A stretch of DNA of 41,692 nucleotides from JAYZDP01 sp036337765 (lineage in GTDB: Bacteria; Acidobacteriota; Thermoanaerobaculia; Multivoradales; Multivoraceae), in assembly GCA_036337765.1 (NCBI GenBank), contig JAYZDP010000171.1, positions 1 through 41,692 of the forward strand, written 5' to 3'. Made by a program: the position numbers and the translations under genes. Below are positions 8,807 to 16,749 of the stretch, in pieces (the stretch's first letter is position 1; each line of letters begins with the position of its first letter). The notes under the pieces are model-generated. The model saw only the letters and a program-made list of their open reading frames with translations. It had not been told where the DNA came from and did not search any database.

Positions 8807-9094
8807 ATGAGGAAGGACGCGATTCCGGGGTCACCCGAAGGTCTACAGACCGATCTCTTGGACGACGAGCTCCTCGTGTACGACAAGGAGACGACGAAGG
8901 TCATCGCTCTCAACGCGACGGCCTCGCTGATCTGGAGTCTGTGCGACGGCTCGCGCTCGCTCGGCGCGGTGGAGAAACTGCTGGTCGAGGCCTATCCCGA
9001 GGGCGCTTCTCGCATACCCGCAGAGATGGCCGACACCATCGAGATGCTGGTGAAAGAGGGGGCGTTGGAGCTCGGCACGCCCTCTGTCGAGTAG
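8807..9094 (+). CDS. PqqD-like peptide-binding protein
   Basis: A 95-aa protein with the PqqD winged-helix pattern: a first strand pair LLDDELLVYDKETTKVIALN, then NATASLIWSLCDGSRSL, and a last helix MVKEGALEL-like (ADTIEMLVKEGALEL). PqqD-family proteins (also the lasso B1 and HPr-rel-A types) bind a leader peptide and present it to a modifying enzyme. It sits 82 bases after the nucleotidyltransferase and is convergent with the HprK-like kinase. No nearby gene is an obvious short precursor peptide, so the partner is unresolved. Confidence 0.75.
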   Translation: MRKDAIPGSPEGLQTDLLDDELLVYDKETTKVIALNATASLIWSLCDGSRSLGAVEKLLVEAYPEGASRIPAEMADTIEMLVKEGALELGTPSVE

Positions 9095-9110
9095 CTACGG
9101 GCGCAGCGCG

Positions 9111-10007
9111 TCAAGAGTCAACGCCGGGTGCCACCCCCAACGCTTCGTGAAGGAGCGGGTCGAGCCGCCCGTCGAGCTGATCGAAGTCGCCGTAGGTCAG
9201 TGTCAGCCCTGTGACGGTCCTGGCGATTCGGGTGATCTCGGGGAAGCCGTGCCGGTCCAGGTTGCGCGCATTCATGAGCGACTCCATCAACCGTCTCCCG
9301 GAATCGGCCTTGCTCGTCGCGTTGACGCTCAACTCCACCCCTTTCTCGTAGCGGGGGAAGAGGAAAAGAGCGGGCGGGCCGCACTCGGGGTCGTGTTGCG
9401 CGCGCAGAAGGCGATGCGGGATGAGGAATCCGCCACGGCCCGTTTCCAGAGGTTGGTCGCCGAGCGGCCGTCCCAGAGCCGACTCAATGCAAGATGTGCC
9501 GTTCTGCTTCACGTTCAGCGGTCGCGTGAAGCACTCCATCGGGCGGCCACCGGTCGGCAGGAACACGAGCTCGTCCGTGAGGTATCCGTAGCCTTTGGCG
9601 ACCAGCCAGGCGCACAGAGTCGTTTTTCCGGCGCCCGTCGCGCCCGGAAGAACGATGGTCCGTCCTTCGCGGCTTACCGCCGCCGCGTGCAGAAGGAGAC
9701 CGCTGTCGCACGGCTCCGAGAGCTGGCGCGCTGCCTCCTCCAGGACCCGATTGGCGAGGGACCCAAGCGTCCTTCCCAGCCAGACTCTTTCGCCGCCTAG
9801 GGAAAGAGTGAACTCTCGGGCCGCGGCGGCGATCGTGACGCCGAGCTCGATCTTAGGGAGTTCGTTTAGACTCTCGCCAAGGTCTCCGAAAAGGAAGTCG
9901 ACGATGCTCCTCTCATCTTCCGTTTCGTAGGCGACGCCGACGCAGCCGCCGGCGAACGCGATGGTTCGGCCGTCGCCCGTCGCCAGCTTCGGCCTTGTCG
10001 CGCACAT
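9111..10007 (-). CDS. HprK-like serine kinase family protein
   Basis: A 298-aa protein. A Walker A loop PGATGAGKTTLCAWL (residues about 121-135) follows LLHAAAVSREGRTIVLPG, and LTDELVFLP (about 143-151) supplies the acidic pair, the layout of HPr kinase C-terminal domains and their relatives. Related stand-alone kinases phosphorylate the C-terminal residue of some lasso peptides or belong to HPr-rel-A systems with a PqqD partner. A GAGGA site lies nine bases before the ATG at 10007. It is convergent with the PqqD gene (16 bases apart) and divergent from the first sulfotransferase, sharing an 84-base upstream region. The target is unknown. Confidence 0.75.
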   Translation of the reverse strand: MCATRPKLATGDGRTIAFAGGCVGVAYETEDERSIVDFLFGDLGESLNELPKIELGVTIAAAAREFTLSLGGERVWLGRTLGSLANRVLEEAARQLSEPCDSGLLLHAAAVSREGRTIVLPGATGAGKTTLCAWLVAKGYGYLTDELVFLPTGGRPMECFTRPLNVKQNGTSCIESALGRPLGDQPLETGRGGFLIPHRLLRAQHDPECGPPALFLFPRYEKGVELSVNATSKADSGRRLMESLMNARNLDRHGFPEITRIARTVTGLTLTYGDFDQLDGRLDPLLHEALGVAPGVDS

Positions 10008-10091
10008 CTCTTCGTGGTCCTCGTCGAGCCGCGCTGATCCTACATCTGCGCGGGGTCAGTCTGACACTGCACAGTAGAATGGCGTCGTGAT

Positions 10092-11081
10092 GTGGCCCTG
10101 GGTCGAGTCCGTCCTTTGTTCTGGCTCTTCTCGCAGAACGCGAGAGGAGTTGATGCGTCGGCGTTGAGCTGGTTCCCGAGGCGCGTTGGCGTCGCCTTCG
10201 GCGAGCCCGTCGTTGAGCTGGTGAAGCTGGGCGGCTCCCCCCTCGCCTTCTTCACAGACACCGAGACTCGGCGCGAGGCAGAAAGGCTGCGGGTACCTCT
10301 GCGAGACTTGCACCTGGTGGACGGTGTTCAGCTGGGTCGCGATGCGCGGCCGAACGGTTTGATCTTCCACTTGCCACGCAGCGGCAGCACCCTGCTGTCG
10401 CGACTGCTGTCCAGCCAGGGGAACCGTGCGGTAGTGGTCGAACCTGAGCCGATCCATGCTCTCCTGTCCCACGATGGCCTCAGGGGTCACGTGCGACCCG
10501 AGTGGCTGCGCGATTTGGCCGGGATCTACGTTTCTTCGCTCTCGGCGAGCGGGTACAGGCAGGTGTACTTCAAGCTCGCGAGCTGGACGGTCCTGAGAAT
10601 CGACCTGTTCGAGGCCGCGTTTCCCGGCATCCGCATCTGCTTCGTCCACCGCGATCCGGTCGAAGTGGCGGTTCAGGTCCTGCGCCGGCACACCGGCTGG
10701 ATGGCGCAGGATGCCCGGGAATGGATGCTGGGTAAAACTGAGTGCGCCGATCTGGATGACGCGGAGTACTGCGCCCGCGTCCTCGGCGAGATGTGTCGCC
10801 GCATCGCCGTCGCGCCGTCGGACATCCTCTGCCTGGACCACCGTGATCTGCCGTTCCCCGGTGTGGAACGGTCCCTGGAGTTCTTCGGTCAGTCGGCCCC
10901 GGAAGATCGGAGGCGAATGTCTCGACTCGCGTGCCTCGATACGGATGACGTCACTCTCGCCACGAAGTGGGAGGACGACGCGGCCTCCCTGCACGATTCC
11001 GCCTCTCCTCGCCTACAACGGCTGGCCCGCGAGCTCGTGACTCCGTCCCTGCGACGTCTTACCGACCGTGCGCGGGCGTAG
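10092..11081 (+). CDS. PAPS-type sulfotransferase family protein (first copy)
   Basis: A sulfotransferase-fold protein of up to 329 aa. The 5'-phosphosulfate loop is GLIFHLPRSGSTLLSRLL (residues about 93-110), and the 3'-phosphate region is CFVHRDPVEVAVQVL (about 190-204). The family transfers sulfate from PAPS to hydroxyl or amine groups of small molecules, sugars or tyrosines. The start is uncertain: GTG at 10092 gives a poor N-terminus, whereas a TTG at 10164 (SWFPRRVGV) has an AGAGGAG upstream and matches the start of the second copy better. The second sulfotransferase, transcribed toward it, shares the same layout, so they look like diverged paralogues. Its acceptor is unknown. Confidence 0.75.
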   Translation: MALGRVRPLFWLFSQNARGVDASALSWFPRRVGVAFGEPVVELVKLGGSPLAFFTDTETRREAERLRVPLRDLHLVDGVQLGRDARPNGLIFHLPRSGSTLLSRLLSSQGNRAVVVEPEPIHALLSHDGLRGHVRPEWLRDLAGIYVSSLSASGYRQVYFKLASWTVLRIDLFEAAFPGIRICFVHRDPVEVAVQVLRRHTGWMAQDAREWMLGKTECADLDDAEYCARVLGEMCRRIAVAPSDILCLDHRDLPFPGVERSLEFFGQSAPEDRRRMSRLACLDTDDVTLATKWEDDAASLHDSASPRLQRLARELVTPSLRRLTDRARA

Positions 11082-11110
11082 CGACCCGACCGGCATCGGG
11101 CCTCCCTGAC

Positions 11111-12061
11111 TCAGTGAATGGCGGCGAGACGCGGCTCGACGAAGCTGGCGGCCGCTCTTCTCACCGAGGCGTCGGCACCTTCCCTCTTCTTGCGCGAGTC
11201 CGATTCGAACGCGCTCGCTCGCGCCATCGACTTGGTGTTCCAGGTCGTGGCGTCCAGGACCTGCTGAGCGGCGCGTCCGCTCAGCCGAAGCCCTAAATGC
11301 GGCGCGATGTCGGTCACGATGGCGCCCGGGAGATCGGCGTAACTCACACACAGGATGCCCTTCTCTTCCGAGATCCACCTGCAGATCTCGCCGAGGAGCC
11401 GCCCCAGGTATTGCGGCAGCGGTTGCTCGTCGGGATCGCCAGCCTGGGCGAACCATTTCGTAAAGCGATCCTGTCGTTCCGCCCGCAGTCGCCGCCGTAT
11501 GGCCTCGAAGTCCAGCCACTCGGGGCGACCGGAGAGTAGAGATACCAGGACCTCGACCGGATCGCGGTAGATGAAGACCTGCGGGGTGCCGGGAAAGGCT
11601 GCGCGGTAGAGGTCTAGACAGGTGCTGTTCCAGCTCGACAGCTTTAGGAGGAGCTGCTCACCCTCGCGGCACAGCTCGCGCCGAAAGACAGCCACGGTCG
11701 CCCGCAGCATCTGGATCTGCCTTTCTTCCGATTCCCAGTCGATCTGAAAGACGTTGTTGATGCCGACCGATTCCGACACGATCTCGCAATCTTCGTGGGT
11801 GCGGAGCGCTTCCGAGACCACGGTGGATCCACAGCGCGAGAGATGGAAGATGAGACCTTGGGGAGCGTCGTCGGCCGAGGGTGAAATGTGGTGGATGAGG
11901 GTGCGAAGCGGGAGCAAGCGTGTCTGCGAGCTTGCTGCCAAGTCCAAGTCAATGAATGGCGAACGTAGGCGTTTTCGCCGCACGCCTGCGAGCAGGATCG
12001 ACCGTCCTCCGTCGCACTCACGAATGCCGTGCGGAAGCCACAGAGTATTGCTTCGGGACAC
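11111..12061 (-). CDS. PAPS-type sulfotransferase family protein (second copy)
   Basis: A 316-aa sulfotransferase-fold protein. The phosphosulfate loop is GLIFHLSRCGSTVVSEAL, with Arg-Cys replacing the usual Lys/Arg-Ser, and the 3'-phosphate block is VFIYRDPVEVLVSLLSG. LLLKLSSWNSTCLDLYRAAFPG matches the same block in the first copy. The GTG start at 12061 follows a GGAGAGG-type site. It is the last gene of a minus-strand run that begins at 16363: G8 protein, JmjC-type oxygenase, Tat-signal protein, then this gene 77 bases later. This context suggests that the Tat-signal protein, or something bound to it, is the sulfate acceptor; that is inference. Confidence 0.75.
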   Translation of the reverse strand: MSRSNTLWLPHGIRECDGGRSILLAGVRRKRLRSPFIDLDLAASSQTRLLPLRTLIHHISPSADDAPQGLIFHLSRCGSTVVSEALRTHEDCEIVSESVGINNVFQIDWESEERQIQMLRATVAVFRRELCREGEQLLLKLSSWNSTCLDLYRAAFPGTPQVFIYRDPVEVLVSLLSGRPEWLDFEAIRRRLRAERQDRFTKWFAQAGDPDEQPLPQYLGRLLGEICRWISEEKGILCVSYADLPGAIVTDIAPHLGLRLSGRAAQQVLDATTWNTKSMARASAFESDSRKKREGADASVRRAAASFVEPRLAAIH

Positions 12062-12138
12062 TAGCCCTCTCCGTCGCTAGCGCTGTCTCGCCGCCGCTTC
12101 GAGACGCTGGGAATCTCCCCGCGCGCCAGGTCGAACTT

Positions 12139-12756
12139 CTAAGGTTCGCTCAGGTTCAGCGTGATCACGCAGTTCTGGTAGCCAGGAGCGGACATGGTGA
12201 GGGTGACGGTTCCGGCGCCCGGGTCGTCGCCGAAGTCGCCGTTGCTGGGGTCGGCGGACCCGAAGTCGAACTCGCCGCTGTCAGCGCTGGCCGTGGCCGC
12301 ATCCGCGTCGAACGCGAGGTCACCAAGGTTGGTACCACTGTTCGACACGTCGAGGGTGACCAACACGGCCGCCGGCGGATCCAGCGTCCCGTACACATTC
12401 ATGTCGGTCCCGTCGTCGTAGAGGTAGTCGTTCGGATTGTCGGTGACGCCGCAAGGGATACCCAGGTCGGCCCCACCGGGAGCGTCGTCGCCGATGATCC
12501 AGAAGCCGGTGATCGTGCCGAGTGGAGAACCCTGGGCGTGGACGGGCAGAAGGGCGGTGTTGACGATCGGCTTCGCCCACTTTGGGGGCACCAGCCCGGC
12601 GGCCACCGTTGCGCCGGTGGCGGTGATCATGCCGCGCAGTAAACGCCTGCGGCTGCGACTATGGCGGTCGAGCTCGGGCTCAGACGTTTGTTCGACGTGG
12701 CTCTCCCTTTGCGGCTTCTCTTCCGACATCGTGATTCCCTCCTGCTCTTCCGACAT
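12139..12756 (-). CDS. Tat-signal exported protein, candidate substrate of the modification cluster
   Basis: A 205-aa protein. An acidic, polar N-region (residues 1-35) leads into SRRRLLRG (twin arginine, about 35-42), a hydrophobic Gly/Ala segment, then PKWAKPIVNTALLPVHAQ (58-75), which resembles a conserved W-x-KP-x-V...LP-x-HAQ block I recall in short Tat-type bacterial proteins. The mature part is strongly acidic and Gly/Asp/Ala-rich, ends in beta-strand-like sequence, and has only two cysteines (102 and 196), a possible disulfide. Tyr111 and Tyr113 lie in NDYLYDDGTD, an acidic setting like that of sulfated tyrosines. Two tandem starts exist (12756 and 12729), each with its own ribosome site. 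It lies between the JmjC oxygenase and a sulfotransferase. Function is unknown. Confidence 0.7.
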   Translation of the reverse strand: MSEEQEGITMSEEKPQRESHVEQTSEPELDRHSRSRRRLLRGMITATGATVAAGLVPPKWAKPIVNTALLPVHAQGSPLGTITGFWIIGDDAPGGADLGIPCGVTDNPNDYLYDDGTDMNVYGTLDPPAAVLVTLDVSNSGTNLGDLAFDADAATASADSGEFDFGSADPSNGDFGDDPGAGTVTLTMSAPGYQNCVITLNLSEP

Positions 12757-12771
12757 CGTGATTCCCTCCTG
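12718..12771. repeat. Perfect 2 x 27-bp tandem duplication carrying ribosome site and start codon
   Basis: Positions 12718-12744 and 12745-12771 are identical. On the minus strand each unit contains GGAGGG, a short spacer and ATG followed by TCGGAAGAG. The duplication therefore gives two complete in-frame initiation sites, nine codons apart, for the Tat-signal protein. The long form carries nine extra residues (MSEEQEGIT). Confidence 0.95.
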
Positions 12772-12793
12772 CGATTCTATGATAGACCGTTGG

Positions 12794-13993
12794 TCAAGGG
12801 TCAATCTTCGTGCCGTCGGTACCCTCGAAGAGGAGAAGGCCGAGCTTGTACATCTCGGCAATGGATTGTCGCAGCTTGGGCCAGGCGATGTCAGGGCTCG
12901 CGGTCAGGAGCTCGCGGCAGCAGAAGGTCGCTCCTGGCCCTGAAAACACCTGGCTGAGGAGCTGAGGGGTGACGCCCTGGACGTTGACCATCTGGCCGCG
13001 AGTGTGGACCACCGCCCATTTCTCCTCTTCGTCGAAGCGGATCAGGAGCTTCTGTTCAGAGGGTACCCGCCATCTCGTATCTTCGTCGAACTCTTCGACG
13101 ACGCTCCATGTCAACGGCAGCTGGTGGTTGCGGCGCGTCGGATTGGTCGTCATCGTATAGCGGATCACCGCCTCCTGAAGTGCATCGCTCTCCAGCAACT
13201 CCTTCATCCGAGAGCGCAGCTCGCTCAGATTCTCCTCGAGGTACTCCTTCGGCTGATCGCCGCCGAGATGCTCCGATCTAGCGACCGGAATGTCCTGGCG
13301 GAAGAACTCCTCGCCGTCCATCAGCTGCCTGGTCAGCCAGAAGAGGAATTCCGCGCTCGAGCGGCTCGCAGGGCCGACGGCGAAGTGAATGCAGGGAGTG
13401 ATTGCGAGTGCGTAGTGCCAATGGCCGCGGGGGAGGTAGAGCACGTCCCCCGGGGTCATGTCGGCGGCGATGTAGGGCTCCGTTTCGGGCGGCTTTCCCT
13501 TGTGGTTCAGGTTCTGGGCGTGCAGCGGGTGCGTCATCGTGGGCTCGAACACCCGCCACTTCTTGGTGCCCGCGAGCTGTACCGCAAAGACGTCATGTTC
13601 GTCGAAGTGGAGGTCGAACGCCTGCTTGGCCGGACACGAGACGTAGGAGTTGATGTTGACGTGCGTGTTGAGATCCCGAGCAAGGACATCGGCGAAGCGA
13701 CCGACGATCGGGTCGATGGTGTCGACGTGGTTGATCCCGAGCGTTGCCCCCTTCGCCAGCCAGTCTGCGAGCCGCTGGAACTCTTCGTGCGGGAGGCCTT
13801 TCTTCTCGTGAATCAGACGGAGCGCCGAAAAGCCCGGGCCGCTGTTGTTGACGATGTTATTGACGTCTTCCCAGCCGAAGAGGTCTTCGAACTTCGCCTC
13901 TTCACCGGGGATCAGCACCGCCTTCTTCCCCCAGTACTTCTGGAGGAACTCGTCGCTGGAGAGGGGGGATAGCAGAGTGTCGAGGCCGAACAT
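12794..13993 (-). CDS. JmjC/cupin_4-type Fe(II)/2-oxoglutarate oxygenase (ribosomal-oxygenase-like)
   Basis: A 399-aa protein. The cupin barrel has the metal motif HFDEHD (His129, Asp131) and a distal His193 in YLPRGHWHYAL, the layout of RoxA/YcfD, NO66 and MINA53 hydroxylases. The C-terminal 130 residues, including WAVVHTRGQMVNVQGVTP and a LRQSIAEMYKLGLLLF helix, fit the winged-helix domain of that group. Such enzymes hydroxylate Arg or His side chains of ribosomal proteins; this one instead sits directly upstream of a Tat-exported protein and a sulfotransferase, so a dedicated protein substrate is plausible. GAGGA lies eight bases before the ATG. It is 18 bases downstream of the G8 protein and 37 bases upstream of the Tat protein. 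Confidence 0.85.
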   Translation of the reverse strand: MFGLDTLLSPLSSDEFLQKYWGKKAVLIPGEEAKFEDLFGWEDVNNIVNNSGPGFSALRLIHEKKGLPHEEFQRLADWLAKGATLGINHVDTIDPIVGRFADVLARDLNTHVNINSYVSCPAKQAFDLHFDEHDVFAVQLAGTKKWRVFEPTMTHPLHAQNLNHKGKPPETEPYIAADMTPGDVLYLPRGHWHYALAITPCIHFAVGPASRSSAEFLFWLTRQLMDGEEFFRQDIPVARSEHLGGDQPKEYLEENLSELRSRMKELLESDALQEAVIRYTMTTNPTRRNHQLPLTWSVVEEFDEDTRWRVPSEQKLLIRFDEEEKWAVVHTRGQMVNVQGVTPQLLSQVFSGPGATFCCRELLTASPDIAWPKLRQSIAEMYKLGLLLFEGTDGTKIDP

Positions 13994-14011
13994 GTCTAGT
14001 CCTCTAGTGGA

Positions 14012-16363
14012 TTATCGCCGGCAACAGGGAGGCCACTTCGTCGGGTCGTTCTCCCTAGCCCCGACGATCGATTCTTCCAGGGGACAAGCGTAGCCGCCGA
14101 TACCCTCGACTCGCCGATCGCAGGGAGCGATGACTCCGCCCGTGGTGATGCCCCATCGCTCAAGGCACTGCTCGTTCGTCAGGCCGCGATCGGGACAGCC
14201 GAACATCGGTTTTTCCGCGTACGGAATGGCATGTTCTGGGGCCTGCTCGTCTAGGAAGAGCGCGAGATCGGCCTCAGCATCGCCCTGGAAGTCCAGGACA
14301 TGGATCGGTCGCCTCGTGGTAAGGGGCAACTGCCTTTTGCCGTGGCTCGGCCAGCCGAGCTCGATCAAGTGAGTCGGGGAGCGCCTCGCTTCGCTGCTGA
14401 GCCGGGTCTCGATCTTTACATTTCGGAGTACCACGGGGCCTGCGTCCCCCTGGAAGCCGCCTCGCAGGATGCGAACGCCAGTGTCGGCCCTGATGAGCGC
14501 ATCTGCTATCTCGAAGGAGCGGCTGCGGGCCCCGCCGGTCTCGACCCCGACAGCCACTCCGACAATACTTGCCCTCTCGACCGTGGCTGAGCGGCTCTGG
14601 TTCGCTTCGATGCCGAGCGAGTCAGTCGACTGCGGATCCGCGACTACGTCGAGCCCGTCGAGGGCGTAGAAGTCGGCATGGTAGTCGAAGGTCACGCCCA
14701 CCCTCGAGTAGCGGACTCGGACGTCACGCAGGGTGTTGGTTCGGGAGCCGCAGTACGGGCAACTCTTGGGTCCCGACCACAGGCGAACCCCGGTCGCCCT
14801 CGAGTACCAGACCTCGTTGTCGTTGAACGCGAAGCAGTAGAGTCCCCGCGTGGTGTGCTCGCACGCGCCGTCTCGTAGCTGTGGAAACTCCGGTGCGGAG
14901 AGCGCGTGTTCAGTGCGAAACAGAGAATACCCGGCGTCGCCGACGTCGACGACAACGTTGCCGACGACGCGGTTGTTGTCAGAAGCCAGCCAGAATCCGG
15001 CACCCTCGTGGCCGAGACCGTCGCGAGGCTCGCGCGCGTCCGGTCCGAAGCCCGAGCCCTCGATGCGAGCGACGAGATTGCGCTCGAAGACGTTGCCGGT
15101 CTCCGAGCCGTCCTCTGTGACGATACCGGCCCCCCTCACGCCGATCACAGCAGTGCCGGAGATGCGCCCGAAATGGCTCCCGTGGGCCACGATCCCCCAG
15201 CGTGGCCCACCGAGGACGACAGAGTCGAGAACCGAAAACTCGGGAGCATCCGCGGTTGTCGTCGCGGGGTCGACGGTGTGGTGGAAGTGAATGGGGTAGC
15301 GCGCGATCTGGTTGGTCCCAATCGACGCGATGTTCCCGTCGTCGTCGAAGGTAGTGCTGTCGAGAGGCGCCAGGGTGGTCCGTCCGAGGTCCTCGAAGCG
15401 CGCGTTGGCGATGTGCGCCCGTGCGTCGCGAAACACCATCACGTGCCCTCTGGTACCGCTCGGGTTCTCGGACAGCAGTGTGACGTTGCGCGATAGGTTG
15501 GCCAGAAAGGGAGCGGAGGGCGGGGACGGCTGCTCTTGAGGGCCGTATGCGTTCGCTGCTAGACGCCGGTCCACGCCGACGGTGGCTCCGTCAAGGCTTG
15601 CGATGTGGGCTCGGGTCGGATCGCGGCCAGACTCGCCGTGTCCCCCCGAAACTGCTAGCAGGAAGAGTTCATCGCCGACTCTCCAACGGATCGGCGCCCG
15701 GTCGAGTTCGAAGGAGTCCTCTCCCGCCGCGCCGACGATTCTCGCCAAGGAGGGTCCCCTGGCTGCGCCGTGCACGGTCAGCTCGCCAAAAACGAGCAGG
15801 CCGACTCCGAACTGCTCGGGGTCGGGCCCCGGCCGTCGGGGAGTTCCGGTCTCGAGCGGCACGTCGTTGAAGACGATCTCGGCTGTGACGTCGTCCGGGA
15901 TCGGGACGTCGGGGGTCCCGATCTCGAGGCTGCCGCGCGGGTAGACGAGGAGGTGGCTCACCCGCATTCTGGTTGACACGCTTGCTGAGAACGCCAGCTT
16001 GCCCTCGATGCCAACGGAACGAAGGCGCGGAGCGACGGCAGTGTCATAAATGACGGTTGTCTCGGCAGAGATGCGCACCACGTCGCCCGGGCCCGGAGGC
16101 TGGCCGGAATGCCAGGTGGCGGGCTCACTCCAGGCGCCGGACCGGACGCTCACTGTGTCGGGGCCAGCGCCCAGGTCGGGAACCCTCTCGCTGTTCGGCC
16201 CGAGGTGGGCAGCGATGACGGGTATCGAGTCCTTCCCGCGGCTGTGCCGGACCTCGCGGCAACCCCATGTCGCCAGGGCCAACAGGGCGACGATCGCGAG
16301 GCTGTCGGACCGGTGCGAGAGCAGGTTGAGTGCGTGGCGGTCGGGTGTCCGCTGGGAGGTCAA
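14012..16363 (-). CDS. Secreted G8-domain, right-handed beta-helix protein
   Basis: About 783 aa. After a hydrophobic segment ending in ALATWGC (possible signal or atypical lipobox), a G8 domain is recognisable by SGAWSEPATWHSGQPPGPGD, then RISAETTVIYD, LRSVGIEGKLAFS and YPRGSLEIGT. The middle part (NRVVGNVVVDVGDAGYSLF and similar N-and-V-rich rungs) is a parallel beta-helix, as in CEMIP/TMEM2-like and bacterial surface proteins that bind or cleave polysaccharide. A CPYCG motif and several C-terminal cysteines are present. The frame stays open to an ATG at 16489, but those residues overlap another coding-like frame and look non-protein-like. TTG at 16363 is the only other NTG (non-CTG) start before the signal segment, and no start has a good ribosome site. 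First gene of the four-gene run. Confidence 0.7.
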   Translation of the reverse strand: MTSQRTPDRHALNLLSHRSDSLAIVALLALATWGCREVRHSRGKDSIPVIAAHLGPNSERVPDLGAGPDTVSVRSGAWSEPATWHSGQPPGPGDVVRISAETTVIYDTAVAPRLRSVGIEGKLAFSASVSTRMRVSHLLVYPRGSLEIGTPDVPIPDDVTAEIVFNDVPLETGTPRRPGPDPEQFGVGLLVFGELTVHGAARGPSLARIVGAAGEDSFELDRAPIRWRVGDELFLLAVSGGHGESGRDPTRAHIASLDGATVGVDRRLAANAYGPQEQPSPPSAPFLANLSRNVTLLSENPSGTRGHVMVFRDARAHIANARFEDLGRTTLAPLDSTTFDDDGNIASIGTNQIARYPIHFHHTVDPATTTADAPEFSVLDSVVLGGPRWGIVAHGSHFGRISGTAVIGVRGAGIVTEDGSETGNVFERNLVARIEGSGFGPDAREPRDGLGHEGAGFWLASDNNRVVGNVVVDVGDAGYSLFRTEHALSAPEFPQLRDGACEHTTRGLYCFAFNDNEVWYSRATGVRLWSGPKSCPYCGSRTNTLRDVRVRYSRVGVTFDYHADFYALDGLDVVADPQSTDSLGIEANQSRSATVERASIVGVAVGVETGGARSRSFEIADALIRADTGVRILRGGFQGDAGPVVLRNVKIETRLSSEARRSPTHLIELGWPSHGKRQLPLTTRRPIHVLDFQGDAEADLALFLDEQAPEHAIPYAEKPMFGCPDRGLTNEQCLERWGITTGGVIAPCDRRVEGIGGYACPLEESIVGARENDPTKWPPCCRR

Positions 16364-16412
16364 AGCTATCTGGGTCGGGACAGAAGGGTCCGCGATCGTG
16401 AGTCCACCGATT

Positions 16413-16607
16413 CTAGATGAACGCGAGGTCGAAGACCCTTCGGTCGCCGAGCCGTGAACGGAGGCGCGAGATGATCGATTCGGAGACATCCAGGCTGAGC
16501 ATCGCGAGACGGTGTCGTTTGGTGTCGATCGCCCGCTCTACGTACGACTCGAAGCGGCGCGGCCGGAGTGCGGTGAGTCTGGAGCTGATGTCATGGTCGG
16601 GCTCGAC
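16413..16607 (-). pseudogene. Possible C-terminal gene remnant
   Basis: A frame of about 64 codons reads like a protein tail: VEPDHDISSRLTALRPRRF, then ESYVERAIDTKRHRLAMLSL and ISRLRSRLGDRRVFDLAFI before a TAG at 16413. No start with a ribosome site and no family is recognised. It lies just upstream of the G8 gene on the same strand and overlaps the questionable first part of that frame. It may be the end of a lost gene or chance. Confidence 0.25.
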
Positions 16608-16749
16608 TCGGAGAAGAAGGGAAGCGAAACTACCAGCCCGCCGGAGAAAATCCCGGAAAAGCAAGAAAAGGGGTTGGACCCGGGCCGTCCGTTTGCTACC
16701 TTGCAGGAGGTCCCCTTGACATCGAGTGCGGAAGGGAGCGGACACCGAT

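Noticed and set aside
7606..13993. Lasso peptide biosynthetic cluster
   Set aside because: PqqD, HprK-like and nucleotidyltransferase genes fit, but no leader peptidase, no asparagine-synthetase-like cyclase and no precursor were found.
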